Origin: Shewanella fidelis ATCC BAA-318
Lineage (GTDB): Bacteria; Pseudomonadota; Gammaproteobacteria; Enterobacterales; Shewanellaceae
NCBI RefSeq assembly: GCF_000518605.1
Contig: NZ_KI912458.1
Coordinates: 1-64,000 of the forward strand
Length of the DNA stretch: 64,000 nucleotides
Reading direction: 5' to 3'
The notes below the pieces were generated by a model. The model was not told the origin of the DNA and did not search any database. It worked only from the letters and a program-made list of their open reading frames with translations. Made by a program: the position numbers and the translations under genes. Positions 7,663 to 16,805 of this stretch are shown here, piece after piece. The first letter of the stretch is position 1, and the number at the start of each line of letters is the position of its first letter.

Positions 7663-8514
7663 ATGAAAACTCTGCATATGACAAGGCAGCTTCAGCGCTG
7701 CAAAAATAAGCGCTTTGAGCTGTACGCAATTACTCGAATTATCCATAAGGTTGATGATTTAGATGTAAAATTTATTACTCAGCAATATGTTGCTAGGCCG
7801 AGCGGTTTTGCATTGACTGATTTGTATTTGCCGCAGTTCAAGCTACATATCGAAATTGATGAAGGTTTTCATCAACATCAAATTGATGCCGATAAAATTC
7901 GTGAGCTGGATATTATTACCGCAACAGACCATATTATTAAACGCATTGACGCGGCGGTGTCTATTGAGCAGATTAATGCTCAAGTAGACGACATAGTTGC
8001 TGATATTCAACAGATGATTAAGCTTCAGAAGCAATCTGGCAGCTTTCAGCGATGGGAGCCTGAGCTAGAACATAGCGTTGATTTTTGGCGTTGCCGTGGC
8101 CAATTCAGTGTTAATGACCATGTAGCTCTGAGAACATCGGCGGAAGTATGTAATCTATTTGGTCACCAATATCGGGGCTGGCAGCGTTCATCAGCTAGTA
8201 TTCCCGAGCAGCCTAACATAAAGTTATGGTTTCCTAAGCTTTATCCAAATGAGCAATGGTTTAATGAGATAAGCCATGATGGTACAGAAATCCACGAGTA
8301 CTGCCTTGAGTCTGAAACCAAAAAGCGCAGCGTAATTGACAGAAACCTTGCGGAGTCTTTTAAATATGTTGTATTTGCGCGAGTTAAGGATGAGCTGGGG
8401 CAAACTATGTATCGCTTTAAAGGCATATTTGAATTAGATAGAGATAAAACCAGCTATGAAGCGGGTGTTTTTTGGAAGCGGATCTCAACAGAGTATGTTT
8501 TAGCAATTAAGTGA
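7663..8514 (+). CDS. Predicted DUF559/Vsr-like nuclease-domain protein
   Basis: A 283-aa soluble protein. The N-terminal third contains TDLYLPQFKLHIEIDEGFH (residues 52-70), then an acidic/basic helix. This resembles the D...IE(I/V)D...H core of DUF559 and very-short-patch-repair-like PD-(D/E)XK enzymes; Asp53, Glu64, Asp66 and His70 are candidate catalytic residues. A second domain (about 150-283) ends in TMYRFKGIFELD and SYEAGVFWKRIS, a pattern also seen in modules appended to restriction-type nucleases. There is no DNA methyltransferase nearby. It could be a modification-dependent or stand-alone nuclease, but that is inference; the exact family was not recognised. Confidence 0.55.
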   Translation: MKTLHMTRQLQRCKNKRFELYAITRIIHKVDDLDVKFITQQYVARPSGFALTDLYLPQFKLHIEIDEGFHQHQIDADKIRELDIITATDHIIKRIDAAVSIEQINAQVDDIVADIQQMIKLQKQSGSFQRWEPELEHSVDFWRCRGQFSVNDHVALRTSAEVCNLFGHQYRGWQRSSASIPEQPNIKLWFPKLYPNEQWFNEISHDGTEIHEYCLESETKKRSVIDRNLAESFKYVVFARVKDELGQTMYRFKGIFELDRDKTSYEAGVFWKRISTEYVLAIK

Positions 8515-8588
8515 TTAGCGCCAACGCTGAGGTATCAAGACTACACTATACTGATAGGATGATATTTAAGGCTGAGTAGGTGCTATTT

Positions 8589-8795
8589 ATGGCTGAGCTA
8601 AAAGTAGAAGCGATTGGTGAAGGTTTGGGCGTCAGGTTGCCAAGAGAAATTGTTGAACAGTTGCATGTGCAAGCTGGCGATCGTATTAGCCTCGAGAAAA
8701 CGCCTCAAGGGAGTTATCGACTCGTAACCTCTGAAGATAAACTCGCTGAACAGATCACTTTGATAGAAGACTATATGCATGAAGAGGATGCGTAA
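8589..8795 (+). CDS. AbrB/MazE-type DNA-binding protein, no toxin partner
   Basis: A 68-aa swapped-hairpin (SpoVT-AbrB) protein: MAELKVEAIGEGLGVRLPREIVEQL shows the typical G-x-G-x-x-(L/I)P turn, followed by GDRISLEKTPQGSYRL. The acidic tail IEDYMHEEDA is where antitoxins usually meet their toxin. No toxin gene (MazF, PIN or Doc type) follows: the next gene is on the other strand. ATG at 8589 is used (AGG eight bases upstream); an in-frame GTG lies nine bases earlier. It could be an orphan antitoxin or a small regulator. Confidence 0.75.
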   Translation: MAELKVEAIGEGLGVRLPREIVEQLHVQAGDRISLEKTPQGSYRLVTSEDKLAEQITLIEDYMHEEDA

Positions 8796-8851
8796 AATAA
8801 GTTAGGTTTTGCAGCCTGTTATAGGTTACGCATTACTCTCACTTTATTGCG

Positions 8852-9142
8852 TTAACCTATATGAGTCATTTCGTTCACGGTAAAACTAGCAACAGCGCCC
8901 TTGGTTGCAGCAAGGTAGTCTGCTAAATGTTGCGCGCCCATATGTTGTTGCCATAGTTCTCTCGAAGACCAATTCTCAAAGAAGACAAAATGAGCAGGGT
9001 TATCATTGTCTTGGTGCAAATCGTATTGTAAACAGCCCGCTTCTTTACGAGTGATATCAATCAACTTGATAAGTTCGGATTTAACTTTTTCAACACTACC
9101 TTCATTAGCCATGATATTGGCGATAATCGTAAGTTTGCTCAT
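8852..9142 (-). CDS. Antibiotic biosynthesis monooxygenase (ABM) family protein
   Basis: A 96-aa ferredoxin-like protein of the ABM family, close in size and pattern to quinol monooxygenase YgiN. Family signatures: ITRKEAGCLQYDLHQD, then HFVFFENWSSRELWQQHMGAQHL. These proteins act as dimers on quinones or similar aromatic substrates without cofactor. Substrate is unknown here. It is monocistronic, convergent with the AbrB-type gene. Confidence 0.85.
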   Translation of the reverse strand: MSKLTIIANIMANEGSVEKVKSELIKLIDITRKEAGCLQYDLHQDNDNPAHFVFFENWSSRELWQQHMGAQHLADYLAATKGAVASFTVNEMTHIG

Positions 9143-9574
9143 CTGTATTTACCTCTAAATCTTGTTTGTATTTGTTTCGATAGATCTTATGCTAGGTTAA
9201 CCATTGCTCAGGATAAAGCTGGGTCCAGTTGATTTATTATCAATAAATTTTAGTTAATAGCGTTAATAAGTCAGCGTGTTTAGTTCAGTTAATTTAACTT
9301 CAACTCACTCAAGCGGTGGCAGGTCGTTTTTTGTTGCTTTAAATCAGTCTAAGCCTAGCGCGACAATGGTTTGCAGTAAAAAAGAGCTGGCGAAATGTCG
9401 CCGTGATTGAGTTCAAATCATTATCTTTTTGGCAAAGTGAGATCACATATTTAATTTTGTCAGCCATTTATTCACTTGATTGTTTTCATCTTTAAGCTTA
9501 CCCTAGTCACAAATCAAACTTAAGTTTGGCGTGCAAACATATGTTTGCTTGTCGGTGTCGATTGGATAATAAGA
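9143..9574. other. Divergent intergenic region upstream of psuK
   Basis: 432 bp between the ABM gene and psuK. It presumably holds the psuK promoter and, if PsuK's HTH is autoregulatory, its operator. A short inverted repeat GGCGA/TCGCC occurs near 9392-9404. No clear operator was identified. Confidence 0.35.
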
Positions 9575-10666
9575 ATGACAGAACGCGAAATCGAGATTTT
9601 AGCGCTACTCAAGCAGGACCCTTTGATCCAACAGCAAAGCATTGCTGATCAATTAGGGATTAGCCGCTCAGCTGTTGCCGGCCACATTATGAATTTGACC
9701 CATAAAGGCGTGATTAAAGGTAAGGGCTACATTCTTGCTGAATCACGCTACGCTATCGTAATTGGTGGCGCGAATATGGACATTTTAGGTAGACCTCAAC
9801 ACTCCCTACAAGTTGGTGACTCAAACCCTGGCAGCGTAAGTTGCTCACCTGGCGGAGTAGGGCGTAATATCGCTGAAAACTTAGCTCGCTTAGGGTCAAA
9901 TACTCATCTTATCAGTGCCTTGGGTAAAGATACCTATGGACAGATGATCATCAATCAGTGTCAGCAAGCTGGTATTGATATGAAAGCATGTATTCATCTC
10001 GATGAGTTTGCCACATCAACCTATTTATCAGTGCTTGATGGTGATAGCGATATGCATGTTGCTATTAATGATATGGCGATTCTTGAAAAGCTCAGCGTCG
10101 CTGTGCTGCAAAGCCATGAAGAAGTATTGCGCCGCGCAGATCTTATTGTTGTCGATGCAAACCTGTCGGCAGAGTCACTGGAATACATTCTAAGTAACTT
10201 TTCTGACCGTCCAATTTTTGTTGATACAGTCTCTTGTGCAAAAGCCAAGAAAGTGGCGCCATTCTTAAGTTCAATCCACACCTTAAAGCCAAACCTTAAA
10301 GAAGCTGAGCAATTATCTGGGATCAGTATCAGTCATCACGATGAACTGCCAGAGTTAGCTAATTGGTTCCATCAACAAGGTGTTAAACGCATTTTCTTAA
10401 GCTTAGGCAGCGATGGTGTGTTTTACAGCGATGAAGGTGTGCAAGCTTTAGTACCTACAATGCCGGTCTCTATGGTGAATGCCAATGGAGCTGGTGATGC
10501 TTATCTAGCAGGTTTAGCCCATGGCTTTATCCAGCAGTGGAGCACAGAAGAATCAAATAAATTTGCTATGGGAGCGGCAGTCGTTGCCTTGTCTCACATA
10601 GCTACAATCAATCCAAATATGTCTGAAATTACCGTTAAGCGCGTTATCAAGGAGTCGTTATGTTAG
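9575..10666 (+). CDS. psuK: Pseudouridine kinase with N-terminal HTH domain (PfkB family)
   Basis: Phosphorylates pseudouridine to pseudouridine 5'-phosphate, the substrate of the next gene. The 363-aa protein has a winged HTH at residues 1-55 (REIEILALLKQDP, then QSIADQLGISRSAVAGHI) followed by a PfkB kinase. Visible kinase motifs: IGGANMDILG, the GG signature SPGGVGRNIAENLARLG and the C-terminal catalytic loop NANGAGDAYLAG with Asp as base. The HTH-kinase fusion suggests it also senses or regulates its own operon. ATG at 9575 (GGATAATAAG upstream) is preferred to an earlier in-frame start. It overlaps psuG by 7 bp. Confidence 0.9.
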   Translation: MTEREIEILALLKQDPLIQQQSIADQLGISRSAVAGHIMNLTHKGVIKGKGYILAESRYAIVIGGANMDILGRPQHSLQVGDSNPGSVSCSPGGVGRNIAENLARLGSNTHLISALGKDTYGQMIINQCQQAGIDMKACIHLDEFATSTYLSVLDGDSDMHVAINDMAILEKLSVAVLQSHEEVLRRADLIVVDANLSAESLEYILSNFSDRPIFVDTVSCAKAKKVAPFLSSIHTLKPNLKEAEQLSGISISHHDELPELANWFHQQGVKRIFLSLGSDGVFYSDEGVQALVPTMPVSMVNANGAGDAYLAGLAHGFIQQWSTEESNKFAMGAAVVALSHIATINPNMSEITVKRVIKESLC

Positions 10667-11574
10667 AGCAGTACCTAGATATTAATCCAGAAGTTGCAGC
10701 AGCATTAGCAGCAGGAAAGCCTGTAGTTGCACTGGAGTCGACCATTATTTCTCACGGTATGCCTTATCCGCAAAACGTTGAAACCGCACTTAAAGTTGAG
10801 CAAATCATTCGTGATAACGGCGCAGTACCAGCAACGATTGCTATTTTAAAAGGCCGTTTAAAAGTGGGTATGACTCACGAAGAGATTGAATACTTGGGTA
10901 AAGCCGGTCTTGATGTTATTAAAACAAGCCGCCGTGATATTCCATTCATTGTTGCTAAAGGCGTTGATGGTGCTACCACAGTGGCTTCAACGATGATCCT
11001 AGCGCAAATGGCTGGTATTAAAGTGTTTGCTACAGGCGGTATTGGTGGCGTTCACCGTGGTGCTCAACAAACTTTTGATATTTCAGCTGACTTGCAAGAG
11101 CTAGCAAATACGGATGTAACAGTTGTTTGTGCGGGTGCTAAGTCAATTCTAGATATCGGTTTAACCTTAGAATACCTTGAAACTCAAGGTGTACCTGTTA
11201 TCGGTTACCAAACTAGCACTCTACCTGCATTCTACACTCGTGAAAGCGAGTTTGGTGTTGACTATCAACTTGATACGCCAGCGCAAATTGCAGCAGCAAT
11301 GAAAGCGAAGTGGGATATGGATCTGAAAGGCGGCATCGTGGTTGCTAACCCAATTCCTGAAGCACACCAGTTAGATCGTGCCATGATCGATAAAGTGATT
11401 GCTGACGCAGTTGCCGAAATGGATAGCAAGGGTATTTTTGGTAAAGCTTCTACGCCATTCCTGTTGGCAAAAGTTGCTGAAACCACTAAAGGCGTTAGCT
11501 TAACGGCAAACATTGAACTTGTGTTCAATAACGCTAAGCTTGCTGCTGACATTGCAGTTGAATACGCAAAGTAA
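10660..11574 (+). CDS. psuG: Pseudouridine-5'-phosphate glycosidase
   Basis: Cleaves pseudouridine 5'-phosphate to uracil and ribose 5-phosphate, breaking the C-glycosidic bond. The 304-aa length is normal for the family. Strong signatures: VALESTIISHGMPYPQN, TSRRDIPFIVAKG, ATGGIGGVHRGAQQTFDIS and VANPIPEAHQ. These include the conserved metal- and phosphate-binding residues of the PsuG fold. AAGGAG lies just before the ATG, inside the end of psuK, so the two are translated from one message. Together they salvage pseudouridine from RNA turnover. Confidence 0.97.
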   Translation: MLEQYLDINPEVAAALAAGKPVVALESTIISHGMPYPQNVETALKVEQIIRDNGAVPATIAILKGRLKVGMTHEEIEYLGKAGLDVIKTSRRDIPFIVAKGVDGATTVASTMILAQMAGIKVFATGGIGGVHRGAQQTFDISADLQELANTDVTVVCAGAKSILDIGLTLEYLETQGVPVIGYQTSTLPAFYTRESEFGVDYQLDTPAQIAAAMKAKWDMDLKGGIVVANPIPEAHQLDRAMIDKVIADAVAEMDSKGIFGKASTPFLLAKVAETTKGVSLTANIELVFNNAKLAADIAVEYAK

Positions 11575-11593
11575 GCAATTGGATTAATAGTTG

Positions 11594-11622
11594 AAAAGGG
11601 GAGCTTAATAGCTCCCCTTTTT
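11594..11622. terminator. Bidirectional terminator between psuG and the curlin-like gene
   Basis: AAAAGGGGAGC/GCTCCCCTTTT hairpin with a 6-base loop; T and A runs flank it on both strands, so it can serve both convergent genes. Confidence 0.85.
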
Positions 11623-11645
11623 ATTTGATTTAAACTAAATTGGTA

Positions 11646-13340
11646 TTAGTTTTGGATGATTGTCGCCGTGTTACCGAAACCACCAGTTTGAGTGATAGTT
11701 GCTGTATCGTTAGTACCAAACTGAGTAATGGTAGCTGAGTTAACGGCAGCTAATGTACCAAAGCCATCTTGGTTAATCGTTGCTGTGTTGCCATCACCTT
11801 GCTGGTCGATGATTGCATTATTAAACTCACCAGCTAGCTGATTAACAAACGCGTCGTTATCTGCACCTGTTTGGTCAATATCTGCAGAACCAAATTCACC
11901 ATACTGTTGTACGTTTGCCGTGTTTAATGTGTTGCTTTGTAAAACATCAGCAGTGTTTGCTTCACCTGTTTGGTAAACAACTACGTCTTGATCTACGCCT
12001 GATTGATTAACTGTAGCTGAGCCACCAAGAGTACCTGTTTGGTCTACTAATGCTGTTAGCTCTGAACCACTGGTTTGATTAACCACAACCAAAGAACCAT
12101 TAACACCAGATTGTTGAACAGTAATGCTTGAATCAGCTGCGGCATCTTGAAGTGCTGTCACATTGCCAGCTTCGTTTGCTGCGAGCTGCTTAACCGTAAC
12201 AATAGAGTTGTCTGATTCGTTGACCTGATCAATATCAACTACATTATTGTTGCCATCTTGCTCAACTGTTGCGATAGCTCGGAAAGAAGTATCTTGGTTA
12301 ATATTAACCGTGTTCAGATCACCAGTTGTGGTAATTGTTGCTTCTGCAGGCTCATGTGCTCCAAATCCGAATTGACGGATAATTGTAGAGTTGGTGTTAC
12401 CTGTAGCAGTAACGCTTGCAGTGCTATCGTTTACATGCTCTTGGTTTACTGACCCTGTGTTGCCACCACCCACTTGAGTGACATTTACTGTAGAGCTAAA
12501 TACATGCTCTTGGTAAACAGTAATACCATTGTTGTTACCGTCTTGGCTCACTGTGATAGATGTGCCAGATGTACCATCTGTTTGAGTCGCCGAAATAGTG
12601 TTGTTGGTGCCGTTTGCTTGGCTGGCCGTAATTGTGCCATCTGTACCATCATTTTGAAGGGTCGTGATTAATGAGTTATCAGCACCATCTTGAGTTGCAG
12701 TTGCCGAAGCGTTATTGGTTGTTTGAGTAACATTTACACCAGAGTTGAAAGAACCGTTTAACTGATCAATGTTTGCAGTGTTGCCATTACCTGTTTGCGC
12801 GACCGTTAGTATTGCATCTGTTGAAGTGTCTTGGTTTGTGTTGGCTATGTTTGCATTACCAGACTGAGTAACAGTAGCACCTGCAGGATTGTGGATGCCA
12901 AATCCATGTTGGCGAACATCAGCGCTGTTACCATTACCCGTTTGAGTCACTGTTGCGATACTGTCGTTAACGTGTAGCTGATTAACAACGGCTCCATTAT
13001 TTAAGCCAGCTTGAGTCAGTGTCGCTTCGGTATTGTATGTATGGTCCTGTGTTACCGTTGCTGAATTAGGGCCAAGACCTGACTGTGTAACAGTGACAGT
13101 TGAGTCCGCACCGTCACCCACTTGGTTAATTGTTGAAGTTTGGTTCGAGTCCGTTTGAGTCGTAGTGGCAGTTTGGTTTGTACCAACTTGCGAAGTATTT
13201 GCTGTCTGACCGCTGCCTGATTGGGTGGTCATCGCAGTATTCGAGTCACCAGCTTGAGAGATTGAAGCGTCATTTGCCAGCGCCGCACCAGAGTTTAAAG
13301 CCAGTGCAACTGCAGCTGCGATAGGAAGTAACTTGATCAT
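11646..13340 (-). CDS. Large curlin-repeat (CsgA/CsgB-like) amyloid-type secreted protein
   Basis: A 564-aa exported protein: signal peptide 1-22 (ends GAALA-ND), then the whole body is built of short beta-strand units. They follow the pattern S/A-x-(V/I/T)-x-Q-x-G-x-x-N, as in curli subunits (examples: SISQAGDSN, TVTQTGNGN, ATITQTGG). CsgA has five such repeats in about 150 aa; this protein has many more. The middle contains an internal duplication: VNDSIATVTQTGN...RQHGFGIHNPAGATV recurs about 180 residues later as VNDSTASVTATGN...RQFGFGAHEPAEATI. The last unit ends TATIIQN. AAGGA precedes the ATG. No csgE, csgF or csgG is present in the window, so export would depend on a distant locus. Confidence 0.85.
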   Translation of the reverse strand: MIKLLPIAAAVALALNSGAALANDASISQAGDSNTAMTTQSGSGQTANTSQVGTNQTATTTQTDSNQTSTINQVGDGADSTVTVTQSGLGPNSATVTQDHTYNTEATLTQAGLNNGAVVNQLHVNDSIATVTQTGNGNSADVRQHGFGIHNPAGATVTQSGNANIANTNQDTSTDAILTVAQTGNGNTANIDQLNGSFNSGVNVTQTTNNASATATQDGADNSLITTLQNDGTDGTITASQANGTNNTISATQTDGTSGTSITVSQDGNNNGITVYQEHVFSSTVNVTQVGGGNTGSVNQEHVNDSTASVTATGNTNSTIIRQFGFGAHEPAEATITTTGDLNTVNINQDTSFRAIATVEQDGNNNVVDIDQVNESDNSIVTVKQLAANEAGNVTALQDAAADSSITVQQSGVNGSLVVVNQTSGSELTALVDQTGTLGGSATVNQSGVDQDVVVYQTGEANTADVLQSNTLNTANVQQYGEFGSADIDQTGADNDAFVNQLAGEFNNAIIDQQGDGNTATINQDGFGTLAAVNSATITQFGTNDTATITQTGGFGNTATIIQN

Positions 13341-13914
13341 GGGTAAAATCCTTAATCCGTTAAAAAATAATTAAACGTTATGTCAAACATCATTCAGCTC
13401 ACATGAGCTTTTTTACACTTTTCAAATCCGAACCATCATCCAAAATTCGGACATAGCAAACCTGATATTGAAATCTTGGTGCGCCTTTTGGATGCGAAAA
13501 AGTATGCCGTTTGCAATTTTTATGTGCGTCCAGCAATGGTATTAAACCCTTGGCTCTTAGTTACTAGCTGCGGTTTTAGTTGTAGTAGTAATGGTTAGGA
13601 TGAGGTTTTGTTGTTTGGGTTAATACTTGTTTATTTGTAGTGGGTTACTATGGATGTTGCTCAGCTTATTAAATTTGGGCGCGCTTGCTTTGTGTCATGC
13701 GTTAGATTGACCTCAAGATTTACTTAGGCCAATAGCAAAGGATATTAATTAACCTCGCAATGAGGTGGTTGGCGTAAGAAAACAAAAGTTAATTATTTGT
13801 AAATAAAAAGGGTGGGTTAAACTTTTCAATAGGATACTATGGCAGTTAATTAGAGTTTTACAGCCAAGCTCTGCTTAAGAGTTTATAGGCGATGCTATCG
13901 GGAGAGAGTAAAGT
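13341..13914. other. Long divergent intergenic region (curlin-like gene / gltS)
   Basis: 574 bp of AT-rich sequence upstream of two divergent genes. No ORF of note, no strong hairpin and no recognised operator. Its length would fit multi-input control of the amyloid-type gene, but that is inference. Confidence 0.4.
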
Positions 13915-15144
13915 ATGGAGCCGCAATTAATAGAGATTAAGGATTTTGTTTCTTTTACCCTAGCGATTATTGCGCTGTTTATTGGTAAGAACATTATTGC
14001 TCGCTATGAGCTATTAAGAAAATACAGTATTCCTGAGCCCGTTGTTGGTGGTTTCGCTTGCGCAGCAATCGTCGGTATCCTTTATTATGCCTTTGATATT
14101 CAAATTGAATTTAACCTTGAAGTCCGTGACATTCTGCTACTCTATTTCTTTGCTGGTATTGGCTTAAAAGCAGACTTTGCGACTTTGCTCAAAGGCGGTA
14201 AGCCTTTACTGATTTTGATTGCACTGGCAAGTGCATTTATTTTTCTACAAAACTTTACTGGGGTAACAATTGCTTCGCTGTTTGGCTTAGATCCGAAAGC
14301 GGGCTTAATGTCGGGCTCAATTTCATTGATCGGTGGCGTGGGTACCGCTATGGCTTGGACGCCAACCTTTGTCGAAGAGCTAGGGATCAGCAACGCCAGT
14401 GAATTAGGTATAGCGTCAAATACGTTAGGTTTGATTTCAGCTTGTGTTATTGGCGGCCCAATTGCGGCCTATTTAATGAAACGTCATCAAGTACAAGCTA
14501 ATCACGATGCAGATCTTGATATTGGTACTAGTCATCAGGCGGGATCATCACATATTAAAGTTGATTATTTTGGTGTGCTGCGAGCTTGGTTATGGCTAAA
14601 CGTGACGTTAATCGTCGGCTACTTTATTGATATCGCACTGCAAGGTGCAGGGCTGAAACTGCCGCTTTTTGTTGCTTGTTTACTGGCCGGTATCATTATA
14701 GGTAATGCAGGTAGAGCCATCTTAAATCGTCGAGATATTAAAGATCGTGCTTACTTAGATGATGCTTCTCAGGGCTTGTCGCTTATCCAAGATATCTGTT
14801 TGGGCATGTTCCTGACGATGGCATTAATGAGCCTTAAAGTGTGGGAGCTTGAAGGCAGTCTGCTTTACATTTCGGTGGTAATGGCAGTGCAAGTATTTTT
14901 ATCTGTGGTGTTTACCATCTTTGTGGTGTTTAGAATGATGGGCAAAGATTATGAGGCTGCTGTGATCTGCTCAGGCTTTGGTGGTGTAACCTTAGGCTCT
15001 ACCGCAACCGCCATTGTGAATATGACGGCGGTGACTCAACAGTACGGTGCAGCCCATAGAGCCTTTATCATCGTGCCGCTAGTCTGTGGTTTCTTTATCG
15101 ATATTATCAATGCAATGATCATCAACTTATTTGTCTATTTTTAA
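13915..15144 (+). CDS. gltS: Sodium/glutamate symporter
   Basis: Inner-membrane Na+-coupled glutamate uptake protein of 409 aa with about ten hydrophobic helices. Family signatures: KYSIPEPVVGGF at the start, LLLYFFAGIGLKAD, SLIGGVGTAMAWTPTF in the first reentrant region, and the second-half counterpart GFGGVTLGSTATAIVNMTAV. The two glycine-rich reentrant loops are the hallmark of GltS. GGGAGAGAG precedes the ATG. It is a single-gene unit. Confidence 0.96.
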   Translation: MEPQLIEIKDFVSFTLAIIALFIGKNIIARYELLRKYSIPEPVVGGFACAAIVGILYYAFDIQIEFNLEVRDILLLYFFAGIGLKADFATLLKGGKPLLILIALASAFIFLQNFTGVTIASLFGLDPKAGLMSGSISLIGGVGTAMAWTPTFVEELGISNASELGIASNTLGLISACVIGGPIAAYLMKRHQVQANHDADLDIGTSHQAGSSHIKVDYFGVLRAWLWLNVTLIVGYFIDIALQGAGLKLPLFVACLLAGIIIGNAGRAILNRRDIKDRAYLDDASQGLSLIQDICLGMFLTMALMSLKVWELEGSLLYISVVMAVQVFLSVVFTIFVVFRMMGKDYEAAVICSGFGGVTLGSTATAIVNMTAVTQQYGAAHRAFIIVPLVCGFFIDIINAMIINLFVYF

Positions 15145-15192
15145 TTTCGTTTCATTGCGTATTGTGCAGAAGATTACGGCTTATCGACAATA

Positions 15193-15231
15193 TTTGCGCG
15201 AGTTGATACCAAGGGTATCCGTTTGCGCAAA
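15193..15231 (+). terminator. Interrupted stem-loop after gltS
   Basis: Nested inverted repeats TTTGCGC/GCGCAAA (outer) and GATACC/GGTATC (inner) 48 bases after the gltS stop. No U tract, so it may be an mRNA-stabilising structure rather than a true terminator. Confidence 0.4.
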
Positions 15232-15437
15232 ATGATGATCGATGTTGTTTGCAATATTAGCTAAATAAATTTAACCGAACACGGGAAAGCTTATAACTTC
15301 AAAAATATTAAAAATAGTAAGAATATTAAAAAAATTAAATTGCTAGAGCATCGTATTTTTGTTTATAGGCGTGTGTTATTGATGGAAGCGCTGGAGGGAT
15401 ATAACCAACTTATCGTGAATAATAAATGGAGTTTGTT

Positions 15438-16001
15438 ATGCGCAATATAATTATTGGAACGATGCTTTCATTGATTGTTTTTGGTGTCAGTGCCACACAG
15501 CCGCCAGTCGTGGTACCACCTCCGGAACCATATTTAGCATGTTCTTTAGAGCAAGTGGTTGAGCTTGAAGCAGAATTTGATATACCTAAATTTAAGCGGT
15601 ATCAAATACCGAAAGGCGAGAGGTTTAGAAAGTGTTTTAAATTAGTCGGTCATTCAGATGAAGTAGGCTTGCTGGTTGTCCGTACCTCGGTAACTGATAA
15701 TGATAAAATAACCATCGAAGAGGGACCTTATAAAGGGGAGCCGTCGTTGGCCATGCAGGAAGCAAGTCGTGAAGTATTTAACTTATCTCGTTCATTTAAT
15801 GCAGTAAGGCAAGATCAAATCTTGTATCCGATTTTTAGTTCAGAGGTATCAACAACACAAGATAGAGAGATAATTTTTGGATATGAACTTTCTAGTAATG
15901 GCACTTTTCTTTTAACTGTAGCAATGACGACAGACGACCCGATTAGGTATGTTCCTAACAAAGATGAGACACGGTCCTCTTCCATTCCTGTAGAGTACTA
16001 G
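15438..16001 (+). CDS. Secreted hypothetical protein
   Basis: A 187-aa protein with a signal peptide (MRNIIIGTMLSLIVFGVSA-TQ) and a proline-rich start to the mature chain (QPPVVVPPPEPYLAC). Two cysteines (about 34 and 64) could form a disulfide. The rest is mixed alpha/beta with charged surface residues; no family recognised. ATG at 15438 is chosen because GGAG lies 8 bases upstream. It stands alone between gltS and a terminator. Confidence 0.7.
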   Translation: MRNIIIGTMLSLIVFGVSATQPPVVVPPPEPYLACSLEQVVELEAEFDIPKFKRYQIPKGERFRKCFKLVGHSDEVGLLVVRTSVTDNDKITIEEGPYKGEPSLAMQEASREVFNLSRSFNAVRQDQILYPIFSSEVSTTQDREIIFGYELSSNGTFLLTVAMTTDDPIRYVPNKDETRSSSIPVEY

Positions 16002-16043
16002 CGGATCAATAGCTGAATTACTCAATATTGAAGCGGAATCATC

Positions 16044-16066
16044 GGGCGTTAACAGCGCCCTTTTTT
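16044..16066 (+). terminator. Intrinsic terminator
   Basis: GGGCG/CGCCC hairpin with a 7-base loop followed by six T residues, 43 bases after the secreted hypothetical gene. Confidence 0.8.
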
Positions 16067-16231
16067 ATGGGGCAAATTTTTAAGGGGCAAAGGCGTAACA
16101 CTGCTGCTAGTCAGTATGATACAAATTGCCATAAAAGTTTGGCTCTATAACGAGATGAACCGCAATGGCACGTTAGCTTGAGTATTTCAGTTAACGTGCA
16201 TGCAGGGTGTTGCAACTATTGTGTTAAGCGA

Positions 16232-16762
16232 CTACAAAAGCTCTGCAACGATTTGCTTTAACAAAAAGGTTTCTCGTTCAATTGACATACCTTTCTTCGG
16301 GCTATTAGCGATAGTGTGCTCATTGTGGCTTATCGCTTGATGGATGTTGATCCAAACAGGGCGCATACCGTTTTGGATCTCGTGGGCTTCTAGCTTAGTT
16401 TCGCCAAGCGCTGCATCAATATCACAAACAAAGCAGAAAGAGTCCATGTGCACCACCTCAAAACCATTTCTATTCCAAGGTCGAAACTCTTCATAGCGGC
16501 CAAATTCACTGATGATCTCGATATGCTGCGCACCGGTTTCCTCTTCTAACTCACGCATGAGTCCGGTTTGAATATCTTCACCTTCGTCGACTCCACCACC
16601 GGGAATGCTGTAATCATGGTAGCGCTCTGTGTAGAGCATTAAGATCTCTTCACCCTTTAAAATAATGCCGCGTGCAGCTTGGCGATGAAAACTTTTAGTC
16701 GCTAGCTCATTGGCAGTTAGCTGAGCAAGATCGGCATGAACAGTTGATTTTAATAGACGCAT
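16232..16762 (-). CDS. Nudix hydrolase
   Basis: Hydrolyses a nucleoside diphosphate linked to another group; substrate unknown. The Nudix box is complete: GGGVDEGEDIQTGLMRELEE followed by ETGA, which fits GX5EX7REUXEEXGU. Before it the strand RGIILKGEEILML and YSIPGGG are typical. The frame can be extended 13 codons to a TTG at 16801. The ATG at 16762 is preferred, although its ribosome site is poor. The upstream gene trmK ends at 16806, so the two probably share a transcript. Confidence 0.88.
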   Translation of the reverse strand: MRLLKSTVHADLAQLTANELATKSFHRQAARGIILKGEEILMLYTERYHDYSIPGGGVDEGEDIQTGLMRELEEETGAQHIEIISEFGRYEEFRPWNRNGFEVVHMDSFCFVCDIDAALGETKLEAHEIQNGMRPVWINIHQAISHNEHTIANSPKKGMSIERETFLLKQIVAELL

Positions 16763-16805
16763 GAGAAACTCGTAATGAAGTGAGAAGATAGCCGCCAACA
16801 AACCG

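Noticed and set aside
8589..8795. Toxin-antitoxin pair with the AbrB-type gene
   Set aside because: No frame of suitable size on the same strand lies directly up- or downstream; the next gene is an opposite-strand ABM monooxygenase.
9430..9452. Possible CRP site before psuK (AAGTGAGATCACATATT)
   Set aside because: The two half-sites are only two bases apart instead of six, so the geometry does not fit CRP.
12258..12671. Cysteine-rich frames opposite the curlin-like gene
   Set aside because: They are antisense shadows of the Gln/Asn/Thr repeats; composition follows from the coding strand.
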